Of a stretch of DNA of 64,000 bases, positions 19,829 through 29,475 are shown piece by piece; position 1 is the first letter of the stretch, and the number at the start of each line of letters is the position of its first letter. Below the pieces are notes generated by a model. The model had not been told where the DNA came from. It did no database searches and saw only the letters and a program-made list of their open reading frames with translations. A program made the position numbers and the translations under genes. The stretch spans positions 1 to 64,000 of the forward strand of contig CACNSD010000003.1 in assembly GCA_902623075.1 (NCBI GenBank). Direction: 5' to 3'. Origin of the DNA: an uncultured Pelagibacteraceae bacterium (GTDB lineage Bacteria > Pseudomonadota > Alphaproteobacteria > Pelagibacterales > Pelagibacteraceae).

Positions 19829-21124
19829 ATGATCGATACAAAAGATAAAATTATAGAATATTTGTCGTCAGGTATCAAAGATACAAAAAATTTTAGAATT
19901 GGAATTGAACATGAAAAGTTTCTTTTTAATAAAAACAATAATAAGAGAGTAGATTATTCAAAAATAAAAGAAATGTTCCAAGCTCTTCAAGAGTTTGGTT
20001 GGAAGCCAATATTTGAAAAAAAAAATATTATCGGATTAAATAAGGGAGGAAAAAATATTACCCTTGAGCCAGGTAATCAAATTGAACTTTCTGGAGATAA
20101 ATTAAATCATATGCACGAGGCATGTGCTGAATCACAAGATTATCTTTTCGAACTTGAGCAAGTAACAAAAAAACTAGATATTAAAATTGTTAGCTCAGGT
20201 TTTGACCCTTTCTCCAAATTAGAAGAAATTCCAAATAATCCTAAGGAAAGATATGAATTAATGACTAAAAGTATGCCCTTGGGTGGTGAATTAAGTTTGG
20301 ATATGATGTATAGGACATGCGGAACTCAATTGAACATAGATTATAAATCTGAGGATGATTTCAAAAAAAAATTTTTAGTAACAAATTCAATAGTTCCAAT
20401 TACAATTGCTCTATTTGCTAACTCATCTATAGTCGAAAAAAAAAATAGTAATTATTTATCTTATAGATCAAAAGTATGGCAAAGCACTTCCAGAGGTGGG
20501 CTTCCGAAATTATTCTTTGAGGATTTAAATTTTGAAAAATATGCTGAATTTGTAATGGACTTTCCAATTCTATTTATTCAACATAAAGACAAATATATAT
20601 CTGGATCCAAATATAAATTTAGTGATTTTATGAGTGGTAAAATCAATGAAATAGAAAATAGATTGCCGACAGAAAATGACTTAACGATCCATTTGAGCAC
20701 TATATTTACAGAGAATAGATTAAAAAAATATATAGAATTAAGGTCTATGGATACTTGTGGGTGGGATTGTCTTTGTTCTGGACCTGCTTTTTTTATTGGA
20801 ATGCTTTATGGTAATTTAGAGGAAGTACATGAATTAATAAAAAAATGGGATAAAAATAAAATTATTAATGCCTACCTAGAATCTCCAAAAAAAGGTTTTA
20901 ATACAGAACTTATGGGAAAAGATTTGCATTATTGGAGTTCAACGCTGTTAGATCTTTCGCGAAAAGGTCTTAATAATAGAGATATCTTAAGCAAAAAAGG
21001 GAAAAACGAAACTTTATTTTTAAATCATTTAAGAAAAGTAGTTTTTAACAAGTCAACAAATGCAGATTATATGATTGATAAATTTTCAAATAATGAAAAT
21101 TTAGAAGAATTATATGACCAGTAA
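19829..21124 (+). CDS. gshA: Glutamate-cysteine ligase
   Basis: ATP-dependent first step of glutathione synthesis. The 431-residue protein belongs to the plant/alphaproteobacterial type of the family. It has GIEHEKFLF near the N-terminus, the segment TLEPGNQIELSG (about 77-88), MYRTCGTQLNIDY (about 158), and a C-terminal ELRSMDTCGWDC block. It is followed by gshB, which overlaps its last 11 bases, so the two-step pathway is encoded as one unit. Confidence 0.92.
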   Translation: MIDTKDKIIEYLSSGIKDTKNFRIGIEHEKFLFNKNNNKRVDYSKIKEMFQALQEFGWKPIFEKKNIIGLNKGGKNITLEPGNQIELSGDKLNHMHEACAESQDYLFELEQVTKKLDIKIVSSGFDPFSKLEEIPNNPKERYELMTKSMPLGGELSLDMMYRTCGTQLNIDYKSEDDFKKKFLVTNSIVPITIALFANSSIVEKKNSNYLSYRSKVWQSTSRGGLPKLFFEDLNFEKYAEFVMDFPILFIQHKDKYISGSKYKFSDFMSGKINEIENRLPTENDLTIHLSTIFTENRLKKYIELRSMDTCGWDCLCSGPAFFIGMLYGNLEEVHELIKKWDKNKIINAYLESPKKGFNTELMGKDLHYWSSTLLDLSRKGLNNRDILSKKGKNETLFLNHLRKVVFNKSTNADYMIDKFSNNENLEELYDQ

Positions 21125-22040
21125 AATTATTGCGATACAAGGAAACCATCCTTCAAAATTAAACCCGATAACTGATACTAGTATTTTTTTAGCAAACGAA
21201 ATACAGAATAAGAAATATAAGATTTTCTATTATGATCCAAAAAATCTTTCGATTATAAATTCAAAAGTTATAGCTAGAGGTTTTTTTATTAAATTTAACT
21301 ATAAAAATAAAAATTTTTTCAAAATATTAAAAAGACAAGCTCTAGATCTCACAAAATGTAAGATTATTTTAATTCGGCAGGATCCACCTTTTAATCTTGA
21401 ATATATTTCTACTACTTACATTTTGGATAGAATTAAAAATAAAGTTAAAATAGTAAATAATCCAACTTCTATAAGAAATATATCCGAAAAATTATACTCG
21501 GCAAAATATCAAAGATTTATGCCTAGCACGATTTTTACTCAAGATTTAAGTGAAATTAAAAGTTTTATTAAGAAACATAAAAAAATAATATTAAAACCTA
21601 TTCATAGTTATAGTGGTAACGATATTCACTTACTAAAAAGCTTTAATAGAAAATTAATAAATAAATTTATTAACAAACATGATCATGTAATGTGTCAAAA
21701 ATTTCTTCCTAAAATAATTAATGGCGATAAAAGGGTTTTTATTATTAATGGAATAGTATGCGGAGCAATCTCAAGGGTTCCAAAAAAAGGTTCATTTTTA
21801 AGTAACATGAGTAAAGGAGCTAAACCAACTAGTATTGAATTAACAAATATGGAAAATAAAATATCAAAATTAATTGCAAAAGATTTAAAAAAAGAAAATA
21901 TTTTTTTTGCGGGAATTGATTTTATCGATCAGAAACTCAACGGAGATATAAATGTTACATCTCCAACTGGACTTAAAACATACTTTGATCTAACAGGAAG
22001 AAATCTAGCTAAAACTTTTTGGAAAGAACTCAGAGCGTGA
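21114..22040 (+). CDS. gshB: Glutathione synthetase
   Basis: Joins gamma-glutamylcysteine and glycine using an ATP-grasp fold. The 308-residue protein shows IILIRQDPPFNLEYISTTY in the N-terminal domain, the ATP-grasp segments KIILKPIHSYSGNDIHL and CQKFLPKIINGDKRVFIING, and a terminal NVTSPTGLKTYFDLTG. The last corresponds to the NVTSPTG motif of bacterial GshB. The stop overlaps the next gene's GTG start (GTGA). Confidence 0.95.
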   Translation: MTSKIIAIQGNHPSKLNPITDTSIFLANEIQNKKYKIFYYDPKNLSIINSKVIARGFFIKFNYKNKNFFKILKRQALDLTKCKIILIRQDPPFNLEYISTTYILDRIKNKVKIVNNPTSIRNISEKLYSAKYQRFMPSTIFTQDLSEIKSFIKKHKKIILKPIHSYSGNDIHLLKSFNRKLINKFINKHDHVMCQKFLPKIINGDKRVFIINGIVCGAISRVPKKGSFLSNMSKGAKPTSIELTNMENKISKLIAKDLKKENIFFAGIDFIDQKLNGDINVTSPTGLKTYFDLTGRNLAKTFWKELRA

Positions 22041-22912
22041 ATAATTTAACTAATCAACAAAAAGGGTCTTTAATGGCATTTGTTGCAATTATGTTTATAA
22101 CGCCTGACTCTCTACTTATTAGATTATCAAATATCGAAACTTGGGGAATGCTTTTCTACAGAGGCGCAATACCATTTGTTGTTGTTCTTATTGGTCTTAT
22201 TTTTTTTTATAAAAATAAATTTTTTACAGCTTTGTTTAAAATTGGTTATCCTGGTGTTTTTTATGTAATTAGTTTCTCTATTTGTAATATTACTTTTATT
22301 ATATCAATACAAAATACTAATGTAGCAAACACATTGTTAATGGTAGCACTTGCTCCAATGCTTTCAGCTATATTGGGTGCTATTTTCTTAAAAGAAAAAC
22401 CAGATAACAACACTTGGATTGCTATAATAATTACCTTTATTTCTTGTGTTTATATTTTTTATGACTCTTTAAGTCTTGGTAATTTTTATGGAGATATGTT
22501 TGGTTTGATCACCTCTTTTGGATTAGCCTGTAATGCTAACATAGCAAGATATGCAAAATCAACTGATCTAGTTCCGTCTGCTGTAATAGGAAAATTATGT
22601 GTTGCAATATTTGCTTTTTTCTTTGTGAAGGACTTCTCTTTAGTGGATAATGATCTTTTCTATGTACCCTTAATGTGTGTGATGTGTGTAGCTATACCAT
22701 TTGTTTTAGTGACTATAGCGCCTAGATTTATAACAGCAGCCGAAGTAAATCTTTTTTTCCTTCTAGAAACAATTCTTGGACCTTTATGGGTTTGGATGGT
22801 CATAAAAGAACAGCCTTCTAACGAGACAATTTATGGGGGTGTGGTTATCATTATTACGATAGCAATTCATTCTTTACTAGCCATAAAAAAAACACAAACC
22901 AAAACTACCTAG
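22037..22912 (+). CDS. EamA/DMT-family permease (paralogue 1)
   Basis: Ten-helix drug/metabolite transporter-type protein built from two EamA repeats. The reading frame extends to a TTG at 22019, but the GTG at 22037 overlaps the gshB TGA by 4 bases, a classic coupled start, so I begin there (291 residues). The first repeat ends near YIFYDSLSLG and the second near the terminal ITIAIHSLLAIKK. The position directly after gshB suggests export or import of a thiol, peptide or amino acid, but this is inference from location only. Two further EamA proteins occur at 33450 and 50616. Confidence 0.88.
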   Translation: MNNLTNQQKGSLMAFVAIMFITPDSLLIRLSNIETWGMLFYRGAIPFVVVLIGLIFFYKNKFFTALFKIGYPGVFYVISFSICNITFIISIQNTNVANTLLMVALAPMLSAILGAIFLKEKPDNNTWIAIIITFISCVYIFYDSLSLGNFYGDMFGLITSFGLACNANIARYAKSTDLVPSAVIGKLCVAIFAFFFVKDFSLVDNDLFYVPLMCVMCVAIPFVLVTIAPRFITAAEVNLFFLLETILGPLWVWMVIKEQPSNETIYGGVVIIITIAIHSLLAIKKTQTKTT

Positions 22913-22941
22913 CCAACAATTATTAAAATTTTAAATTATAA

Positions 22942-24246
22942 ATGCAAAAAGAAGTAAAACGATCTTGGGCTCTATTTATCGGAATAGGTGTAATGATGAT
23001 TGCTCATGGATTGCAAATGCAATTAATGGGCATAAGAGCTGTTCTGGAGGATTTTAGTGTTTTTACAACAGGTGTATTTATGTCAGGATACTTTATTGGT
23101 TATTTCGTTGGTTCAAGAACTACTCCAAATTTTGTATCAAAAGTTGGACATATAAGAGTGTTTGCTGCATTTGCGTCGCTTGCATCTTTAAGTGCATTAG
23201 TAGCAGTAGTTTATGTTAATCCATTTATGTGGACAATAAGTAGATTTATTACAGGTATAAGTTTAGTCAGTTGTTATGTTGTCACTGAAAGTTGGTTAAA
23301 TGACAGGGCTACAAATAAAAATAGAGGACAATTACTATCTACTTATATGATGGTTATCTATTTTGGATTAGCTCTTGGAATGCTATTGCTTAATATAAAT
23401 AAACCAGAAGACTATGAACCATTTATATTAGTTTCAGTATTACTTTCTATTGCGCTTGTTCCTATTTTATTAACAAAAAGACCAGCTCCTAAATTCAAAA
23501 AGATAGAGACAATTAGTATTAGTGAATTATTTAAAATTTCACCTTTAGGTTCACTGAGTTCATTCTTCACTGGTATTATTCACGCAGCTTTCTTTTCTTT
23601 AATATCTGTTTATGCAACACTTGCAAAATTTACATTATTTGAAACATCTATACTTTTATTCATTTCAACAATAGCAGGTGTAATCGGTCAGGGACCAATT
23701 GGGTATTTTTCAGATACTTTTGATAGAAGAAAAGTAATCGTAATAACAACTTTTGGTAGTTCAATTTTAGCATTTATTTCAATTTTAGCTTCCAATGATC
23801 CTATTCAAAATATTTATTACTTACATGGATTTAGTTTAAAAAAAATTATATTTTTTATTTCTGTAGGACTTTATTCAAGTTTATGTCTTCCTTTATTTTC
23901 ATTAAACCTCGCACATACAAATGATTTTGTTCCAAAATCAAAATTTGTTGCAGCCGGAGGTGGTTTGCAATTTATCTTTGGTATTGGAGCAATTAGTGGT
24001 CCTATTTTATGTTCTATATTTATGGAATGGTTTGGTTTAAATGGTTTATTTATTTTTTTGATTATTGCTCATGCAATAATTGGGGGATTTGGTTTGTATA
24101 GAATGAAAGTTAGAGAAACTGTTGAAAATCCTGACTCAACTTTTACACCTATTCCAGCAACAATTACCCCCGCTGGATTAGAGCTAGATCCAGATACACC
24201 TGCAACTCTTGATGAAAATACAGTGAATGAAACTGAAAAAACTTAA
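22942..24246 (+). CDS. MFS transporter (YcaD-like)
   Basis: 434 residues with twelve hydrophobic segments. The loop after helix 2 (GSRTTPNFVSKVGHIRVFA) and the loop motif GYFSDTFDRRKVIV in the second half match the YcaD-type branch of the major facilitator family. The C-terminal 45 residues form a Thr/Pro/Glu-rich hydrophilic tail (from about ENPDSTFTPIPA) that is absent from typical members. The substrate cannot be read. Its stop overlaps the convergent MOSC gene by 4 bases. Confidence 0.85.
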   Translation: MQKEVKRSWALFIGIGVMMIAHGLQMQLMGIRAVLEDFSVFTTGVFMSGYFIGYFVGSRTTPNFVSKVGHIRVFAAFASLASLSALVAVVYVNPFMWTISRFITGISLVSCYVVTESWLNDRATNKNRGQLLSTYMMVIYFGLALGMLLLNINKPEDYEPFILVSVLLSIALVPILLTKRPAPKFKKIETISISELFKISPLGSLSSFFTGIIHAAFFSLISVYATLAKFTLFETSILLFISTIAGVIGQGPIGYFSDTFDRRKVIVITTFGSSILAFISILASNDPIQNIYYLHGFSLKKIIFFISVGLYSSLCLPLFSLNLAHTNDFVPKSKFVAAGGGLQFIFGIGAISGPILCSIFMEWFGLNGLFIFLIIAHAIIGGFGLYRMKVRETVENPDSTFTPIPATITPAGLELDPDTPATLDENTVNETEKT

Positions 24247-24692
24247 GTATTAATTATTTCAATTTTATCACCGATATTAATTTTAGACGAAGAGAGAATT
24301 TGACACCTAAGTCCACCTTTTCTCATAAATTCTTTTAGAATATTTTTTTGCTGAAGCACTTCAGTCAAATGTCGACATGGACGACATAATTCAATCCCCT
24401 CTAATTCAACATTTCCTACTTTTAATTTTTTTCCAATTAAATCATTTAATTTAATACCTTTTGTAACAACATTTCGTCTAAAATCGATATAAGGGATATT
24501 AAACCCAAATCTAATATTGTATTCATCAATATTCTCAGACTCTATTAATGATAGTTGATTATAAGGATCATTAAAATCATGGAAATGTCGATCACCCAAT
24601 ATTCCTTTATTTGCCAAAACCTCAATCGAATTTACTTCCATGATTGGTTGATTATTGTTCGCGGCAATTCCTAATTTAAACACCTCAGCCAT
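24243..24692 (-). CDS. MOSC-domain protein
   Basis: 149-residue single-domain protein. MOSC domains bind the molybdenum cofactor through a conserved Cys and occur in Moco sulfurases, mARC-type reductases and YiiM-like proteins. Here GILGDRHF is the N-terminal signature, RRNVVTKGIKLNDLIGK is the middle, and IELCRPCRHL holds the candidate sulfur-carrying Cys. It shares the window with moeA, another Moco gene, about 10 kb away. It is divergent from the PhyH gene and convergent with the MFS gene. Confidence 0.87.
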   Translation of the reverse strand: MAEVFKLGIAANNNQPIMEVNSIEVLANKGILGDRHFHDFNDPYNQLSLIESENIDEYNIRFGFNIPYIDFRRNVVTKGIKLNDLIGKKLKVGNVELEGIELCRPCRHLTEVLQQKNILKEFMRKGGLRCQILSSSKINIGDKIEIINT

Positions 24693-24698
24693 AAATTA

Positions 24699-24725
24699 TT
24701 GAAGAAATAGTAGAGCTCATATAAT
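24699..24725 (+). promoter_or_regulatory. Candidate promoter for the PhyH-to-GT2 gene block
   Basis: TTGAAG at 24699-24704 and a perfect TATAAT at 24720-24725 are separated by 15 bases in the 46-base gap between the divergent MOSC and PhyH genes. The start would leave a leader of only some 7 bases before the ATG at 24739. The position is right and the -10 is perfect, but the spacer is short. Confidence 0.35.
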
Positions 24726-24738
24726 CTTTTAAAATAAT

Positions 24739-25563
24739 ATGGCTTATTTATCATCAAATCAACTTAAACAATATGAGAATCATGGTTACGTTTCTCCTAT
24801 TGAAGTTTTATCTAGAAATGAGGCATTAGAGGCAAGAAATGAAATAGAGTTAATTGAAAAAAAATTGCCTAATGAAATAGATAAATCAGGAAGATATAAT
24901 GTTCATTTAATTTCACCAAAACTTGATTCGATTGTTCATAATTCAAAAATTTTAGATGCTGTAGAAAGTATTATAGGAAAAAATATCTTAGTTTGTAGCA
25001 CTACTTTATTTATTAAAAATCCTAAAGAACAAGGTTTTGTAAGTTATCACCAAGATGCAAAGTACATAGGATTAGAACCTCACAATTGGGTTACAGCATG
25101 GGTAGCATTGACAGACTCAAATGAAAATAATGGCTGTATGAAAATGTGGCCTAAATCACATTTAAATATTAAAGATCACAATGAGAAATTTAATGAGGGA
25201 AATTTACTTACTCGAGGTCAAACAGTAGAAAATGTGCCTGAAAATGAAGTTAAATCTGTAGAATTAAAAGCTGGTCAAATGTCTTTGCATCACCCAAGAG
25301 TAGTACATGGATCAGGCATAAATAAGAGCAATGATAGAAGAATAGGATTTGTTATCCAAAGTTATATAGGGACAAACGTAAAACAAACCTTAGGTAAAAA
25401 TAGTGTTCAAATTGCAAGAGGAGAGGATAAATATCATTATCATGAAATTATAAATAGAACTAATTCTTTAATGAATGAAGAAAGTATTTTACTTCGAAAA
25501 AAAGAAAATGATTACTTGCAAGAAATTTTTTACAGGAATTCAAAAAAAAAAGGAATTTATTAA
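24739..25563 (+). CDS. Phytanoyl-CoA dioxygenase (PhyH) family protein
   Basis: Non-haem Fe(II)/2-oxoglutarate oxygenase of 274 residues. The iron triad is visible as His104-x-Asp106 in SYHQDAKY and His190 in VVHGSG, with Arg200 in SNDRRIGF as the likely 2-oxoglutarate anchor. The run EPHNWVTAWVALTDSNENNG and the GNLLTRGQ-KAGQMSLHHPR pattern are typical of the bacterial small-molecule hydroxylases in this family. PhnY-type enzymes belong to the same family, but substrate cannot be assigned. It is first of five consecutive plus-strand genes, and the next begins 2 bases after its stop. Confidence 0.9.
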   Translation: MAYLSSNQLKQYENHGYVSPIEVLSRNEALEARNEIELIEKKLPNEIDKSGRYNVHLISPKLDSIVHNSKILDAVESIIGKNILVCSTTLFIKNPKEQGFVSYHQDAKYIGLEPHNWVTAWVALTDSNENNGCMKMWPKSHLNIKDHNEKFNEGNLLTRGQTVENVPENEVKSVELKAGQMSLHHPRVVHGSGINKSNDRRIGFVIQSYIGTNVKQTLGKNSVQIARGEDKYHYHEIINRTNSLMNEESILLRKKENDYLQEIFYRNSKKKGIY

Positions 25564-25565
25564 TT

Positions 25566-27371
25566 ATGGATAATTCTGAATTAAATTTAATCTTAGAAAA
25601 TGGAATTAAATATCATCAACAAAATAAACTTATCAAAGCATCAAATTGTTATGAAGAAGTACTTAAATTAGATGGCAAAAATTTAAAGGCAAATCTTTTT
25701 TTGGGTATAATTTTTGCACAACAAAAAAAATTTTTAGAAGCTGAAAGGCAATTTAATAAATCGCTTAAAATAGATCCAGGAAACTCGGATGTATTCAATA
25801 ATCTTGGTTTAATTTATAAAGAAACTGATCAAATAAAAAAAAGTATTAACAGCTTTAATAAAGCAATAGAGTTAAATCCAAACTTTATACCTGCATATAA
25901 TAATCTTGGATTAATTTATCATTATTCCAAAAAATTTATTAAAGCAGAGGAAGTTTTTTTAAAAGTTTTAGAATTAGATAAAAATAATATAGATGCAAAA
26001 ATTAATCTTGCAATTTTATATAAAGATACATTTAAGCTGGATAAAGCACAAAATTTATTTATTAAAGTAATAAATCAAAATCCAACAAATCTAGTTGCTT
26101 TAATCAATTATGGTAATTTATTAAAAGTTATTGGTGATAAAAAAAAAAGTGAAGAATGTTTTAAAAAAGCTATAGAAATAAATTCAAAGTATTTTCCAGC
26201 ATATAACAATCTAATAGTTCTATATGAGAGAACAAACCAAAATCAGAAACTTAAAGAATTAATTGATAAAGCTTATTTATACTTTCCAGAAAATATGGTT
26301 CTCAAACTTTTCTTGGGGCAATATTTTTATAAAATTGAAGATTATAAAAAGTCCATTGATATCCTGAATAATATAAAATTTCACAAAAATGAGATCCAGC
26401 AAGAAAAATTAAGATGTCTGCTATTGGCAAAAAATTACGACAAAATTGGAAATACGGATCTAGCTTTTAAGTTTTTTCTAAATTCAAATAAAATTTCTTT
26501 AGACATGAAAGAGAAAAATATAGATAAAGATAAAGCTTTAAAAAATATTATTAATAGAATTCAACATTTTAAAAATAAACGAAACTATACCTTTTCTAAT
26601 TTAAATGACAAAAAAGCTCCTGTTTTTTTAATTGGTTTTCCAAGATCAGGAACGACATTGTTAGATACTATTTTAAGAAGTCATCCTGAAATAGATGTTT
26701 TGGAGGAAAAACCAATTACCACAGATATGCTGAATCATTTACAAAAAATTATAAACGGAGATTTAAATAATTTAGATAAAATTAATGATGAACAAATTAT
26801 TAATTTAAAAAATGAATACTTTAAAAACTTGGAAGATAATAAAGATAAAAATAAAAATTCAAGATTAGTTATAGACAAAATGCCTCTAAACATTGTTCAT
26901 GTAGGTGAAATTATAAGAGTATTCCCAGACGCGAAATTTATTGTTGCATTAAGACATCCTTCAGACTCTGTTTTGAGTTGTTTCATGCAGAACTTTAGAC
27001 TGAATGATTCAATGGCCAATTTTTTAAATATTGATGATACCGCAAAGATGTACAATTTAGTTATGACTCTTTGGAAACAGTACATCAATTCATTCTCAAT
27101 TAATTATCATTTAATTAAATACGAAGATGTGGTGACTAATTTTAAAGAAACAATGGAGCCTCTTTTAAAATTTTTAGATATTCCTTGGTCTGAAAATATT
27201 TTAAAATTTTATGAAACAGCACAATCAAGAAATTTAATTAATACCCCAAGTTATGACCAGGTATATAAACCTCTATACTCAGAATCTACAAATAGATGGA
27301 AGAAATATGAAAATAAAATTAAGCATGTTTTACCAATACTCAAGCCTTGGGTAAAAGAATTTAATTATTAA
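25566..27371 (+). CDS. TPR-repeat protein fused to a sulfotransferase domain
   Basis: 601 residues. The first 250 or so form at least six tetratricopeptide repeats (NNLGLIYKETDQIKKSINSF is one, recurring about every 34 residues). A helical linker follows, then a sulfotransferase domain from about 350. The PAPS 5'-phosphosulfate loop is GFPRSGTTLLDT (357-368). The 3'-phosphate motif is in ALRHPSDSVLSCF. Family members move sulfate from PAPS to protein, sugar or lipid hydroxyls, and the TPR part probably binds a protein or peptide. It follows the PhyH gene by 2 bases and abuts the next oxidoreductase. No signal peptide is seen, so a cytosolic role is likely. Confidence 0.88.
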   Translation: MDNSELNLILENGIKYHQQNKLIKASNCYEEVLKLDGKNLKANLFLGIIFAQQKKFLEAERQFNKSLKIDPGNSDVFNNLGLIYKETDQIKKSINSFNKAIELNPNFIPAYNNLGLIYHYSKKFIKAEEVFLKVLELDKNNIDAKINLAILYKDTFKLDKAQNLFIKVINQNPTNLVALINYGNLLKVIGDKKKSEECFKKAIEINSKYFPAYNNLIVLYERTNQNQKLKELIDKAYLYFPENMVLKLFLGQYFYKIEDYKKSIDILNNIKFHKNEIQQEKLRCLLLAKNYDKIGNTDLAFKFFLNSNKISLDMKEKNIDKDKALKNIINRIQHFKNKRNYTFSNLNDKKAPVFLIGFPRSGTTLLDTILRSHPEIDVLEEKPITTDMLNHLQKIINGDLNNLDKINDEQIINLKNEYFKNLEDNKDKNKNSRLVIDKMPLNIVHVGEIIRVFPDAKFIVALRHPSDSVLSCFMQNFRLNDSMANFLNIDDTAKMYNLVMTLWKQYINSFSINYHLIKYEDVVTNFKETMEPLLKFLDIPWSENILKFYETAQSRNLINTPSYDQVYKPLYSESTNRWKKYENKIKHVLPILKPWVKEFNY

Positions 27372-28382
27372 ATGAAAAAAAAAATAAATCTTGGAGTTAT
27401 TGGCATAGATCATGGACATATATTTGACATGCTGGACGAAATGTTAAAAGAAGGGTGTACTTGTAATTGTTTTTGGACAGAGGGTAATCCTATAACTCTT
27501 AAAGAATTTAATAAAAAATATCCAAATATTAAAAGAAAAGAAGATAAGAAGGATATATTAATTGATCCATCAATAGATATGATATTAATATCCTCAATCC
27601 CTGTAGATAGAGCCGGTCATTCAATTGATTCTTTAATAGCTGGGAAAGATGTTATGGTGGATAAACCAGGCTGTACTACCTTAAGTCAATTAAAAAATTT
27701 AAAACAAACTGTTAAAGAAACTGGTAAAATTTGGTCTATAAATTTTTCTGAAAGATTTCATGTCGCTGCAGTCACAAAAGCAGAAGAATTAGTAAATCAA
27801 GGCAAAATAGGGAAAGTAAAACAAACTATTGGTATAGGTCCGCATAGACAAGGAAACTATGAAAGACCTGATTGGTTTTACAATCGTCAAAGTTATGGAG
27901 GAATTATCACTGATATTGGTTCACACCAAATTCATCAATTTTTAGTTTTTACCAATTCAAACCAAGTTAGTATCAATCATTCATTGGTGGAAAATACGAC
28001 AAAAAAGGAAATGCCTGGTTTCCAAGATTTTGGTGAAGTAAATCTGACTGGAAATGGTGGGTATGGTTATGTTCGCCTAGATTGGTTTACTCCAGATGCC
28101 CTTCCAACCTGGGGAGATGGAAGGTTATTAATACTAGGAGACAAAGGTTTTATTGAAATTAGAAAATATACAGATTTAGCAAAATCAGAAAAAGGAAATC
28201 ATTTATTTTTAGCAAATAATGAAGAAGTTAAACATATTGATTGTTCTAATGTTAAGCTGCCCTACTTTAATAATTTAATTAATGATGTTTTAAACAGGAC
28301 AGAGTCTGCTTGTCCACAGGAACTAACTTTTCTTTCGATGGAACTTGCTATTAAAGCTCAAGAGCAAGCTGAAAAAAAATGA
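27372..28382 (+). CDS. Gfo/Idh/MocA-family oxidoreductase (first of pair)
   Basis: 336-residue NAD(P)-dependent sugar- or inositol-type dehydrogenase. The Rossmann start is GVIGIDHGHIFDM, where the usual Gly-rich loop is partly replaced by Asp-His-Gly-His. The family Lys appears in the motif DKPG (about 97-100) instead of EKP. The C-terminal alpha/beta domain contains GGIITDIGSHQIHQF, with the Asp and His expected near the substrate. It starts immediately after the sulfotransferase stop and overlaps the next gene by 4 bases. The substrate is unknown. Confidence 0.87.
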   Translation: MKKKINLGVIGIDHGHIFDMLDEMLKEGCTCNCFWTEGNPITLKEFNKKYPNIKRKEDKKDILIDPSIDMILISSIPVDRAGHSIDSLIAGKDVMVDKPGCTTLSQLKNLKQTVKETGKIWSINFSERFHVAAVTKAEELVNQGKIGKVKQTIGIGPHRQGNYERPDWFYNRQSYGGIITDIGSHQIHQFLVFTNSNQVSINHSLVENTTKKEMPGFQDFGEVNLTGNGGYGYVRLDWFTPDALPTWGDGRLLILGDKGFIEIRKYTDLAKSEKGNHLFLANNEEVKHIDCSNVKLPYFNNLINDVLNRTESACPQELTFLSMELAIKAQEQAEKK

Positions 28383-29455
28383 AAAAATATCAAGTTGCTA
28401 TAATTGGAACTAACATAGGAGCAAAACACTTTGAAGATTTTAAGAAAGTATCAGATAGATTTAATGTTCATACTATATGTGGTTTGACTAGAGATTCTAT
28501 TGATAAAATATTGCACTCAAATACTGAGACGGAGGTTTCTCTTAATTTTGATGATGTATTAAAAGTAAAAGAAATTGATATAATTGATATTTGTCTTCCA
28601 CCTCATTTACATTTTTCTGCTTGTAAAAAAGCTCTGGAAGCTGGTAAACATGTGATTTGTGAAAAACCTTTAGTCTCAAGTCTTAAAGAAATAGATGAAT
28701 TAGAAAGAATAAGTAAAAAAACAGGTAAGATTATTTTCCCAGTCTTTCAATATCGATATGGATTGGGTTTTTCTAAATTAAAAGCATTAATTAAATCAGG
28801 GCTTGCAGGTAAACCTCTCGTTGCTTCTTTAGAAACACATTGGAACAGAAGTAAAGATTATTACTCGAAACCATGGAGGGGCACATGGGAAGGTGAGCAA
28901 GGTGGAGCTATTTTAAGTCACTCTATTCATATTCATGATTTAGTTAGTATGATTTTAGGTCCTGTTTCAAATATTTTCGCAAAGTTAACAACTAGAGTAA
29001 ATGATATTGAGGTTGAGGATTGTGCTGCGCTTTCGATTGAAATGGAAAATGGGACCTTGGTAACAAGTTCTATCACATTAGGTGCTGCAAACGATACTAG
29101 TAGACTTAGATTTTGCTTTGAAGGATTAACAGCTGAGTCAGGTGCTTCACCTGAAAAACCTTATAATCCAGCTGATGATAATTGGACTTTTTTGGCAAGA
29201 GCTCCATATACTCAACATAATATTAATAATATTTTGTCTGAAGTAAAACACTCTAAATCATGGTACGCAGGAATGTTTAATGAGATAGCAAATAAATTAG
29301 ATGGATTAGATAGTGACGAAGTTACTTTAATAGATGCCAGAAAATCTTTAGAATTTGTGACTGCTGTTTATAATTCCTCAAGAAATAATACTGTTGTTAG
29401 TTTACCAATAAAAAAAAATAATCCATTATATAATTCATGGTTATTAAATAATTAA
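28379..29455 (+). CDS. Gfo/Idh/MocA-family oxidoreductase (second of pair)
   Basis: 358 residues with a canonical layout: Rossmann start VAIIGTNIGAKHF, DICLPPHLHF, catalytic Lys in CEKPLVSS, and the substrate-domain motif GGAILSHSIHIHDLV. It differs from its upstream neighbour in both loops, so the pair probably act on different carbons or substrates, or in sequence (oxidation then re-reduction). The ATG overlaps the preceding stop by 4 bases. Neighbouring GT2 and sulfotransferase genes suggest a modified sugar as the substrate class. Confidence 0.89.
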   Translation: MKKYQVAIIGTNIGAKHFEDFKKVSDRFNVHTICGLTRDSIDKILHSNTETEVSLNFDDVLKVKEIDIIDICLPPHLHFSACKKALEAGKHVICEKPLVSSLKEIDELERISKKTGKIIFPVFQYRYGLGFSKLKALIKSGLAGKPLVASLETHWNRSKDYYSKPWRGTWEGEQGGAILSHSIHIHDLVSMILGPVSNIFAKLTTRVNDIEVEDCAALSIEMENGTLVTSSITLGAANDTSRLRFCFEGLTAESGASPEKPYNPADDNWTFLARAPYTQHNINNILSEVKHSKSWYAGMFNEIANKLDGLDSDEVTLIDARKSLEFVTAVYNSSRNNTVVSLPIKKNNPLYNSWLLNN

Positions 29456-29475
29456 CTGCTATATAAATAAATAGA

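Noticed and set aside
19242-25563. A PhnY-PhnZ phosphonate-degrading pair (PhyH plus HD protein)
   Set aside because: The genes are 5 kb apart, in different transcription units, and the recalled PhnZ Tyr/Glu lid is not aligned. It is kept only as a weak possibility under the HD finding.
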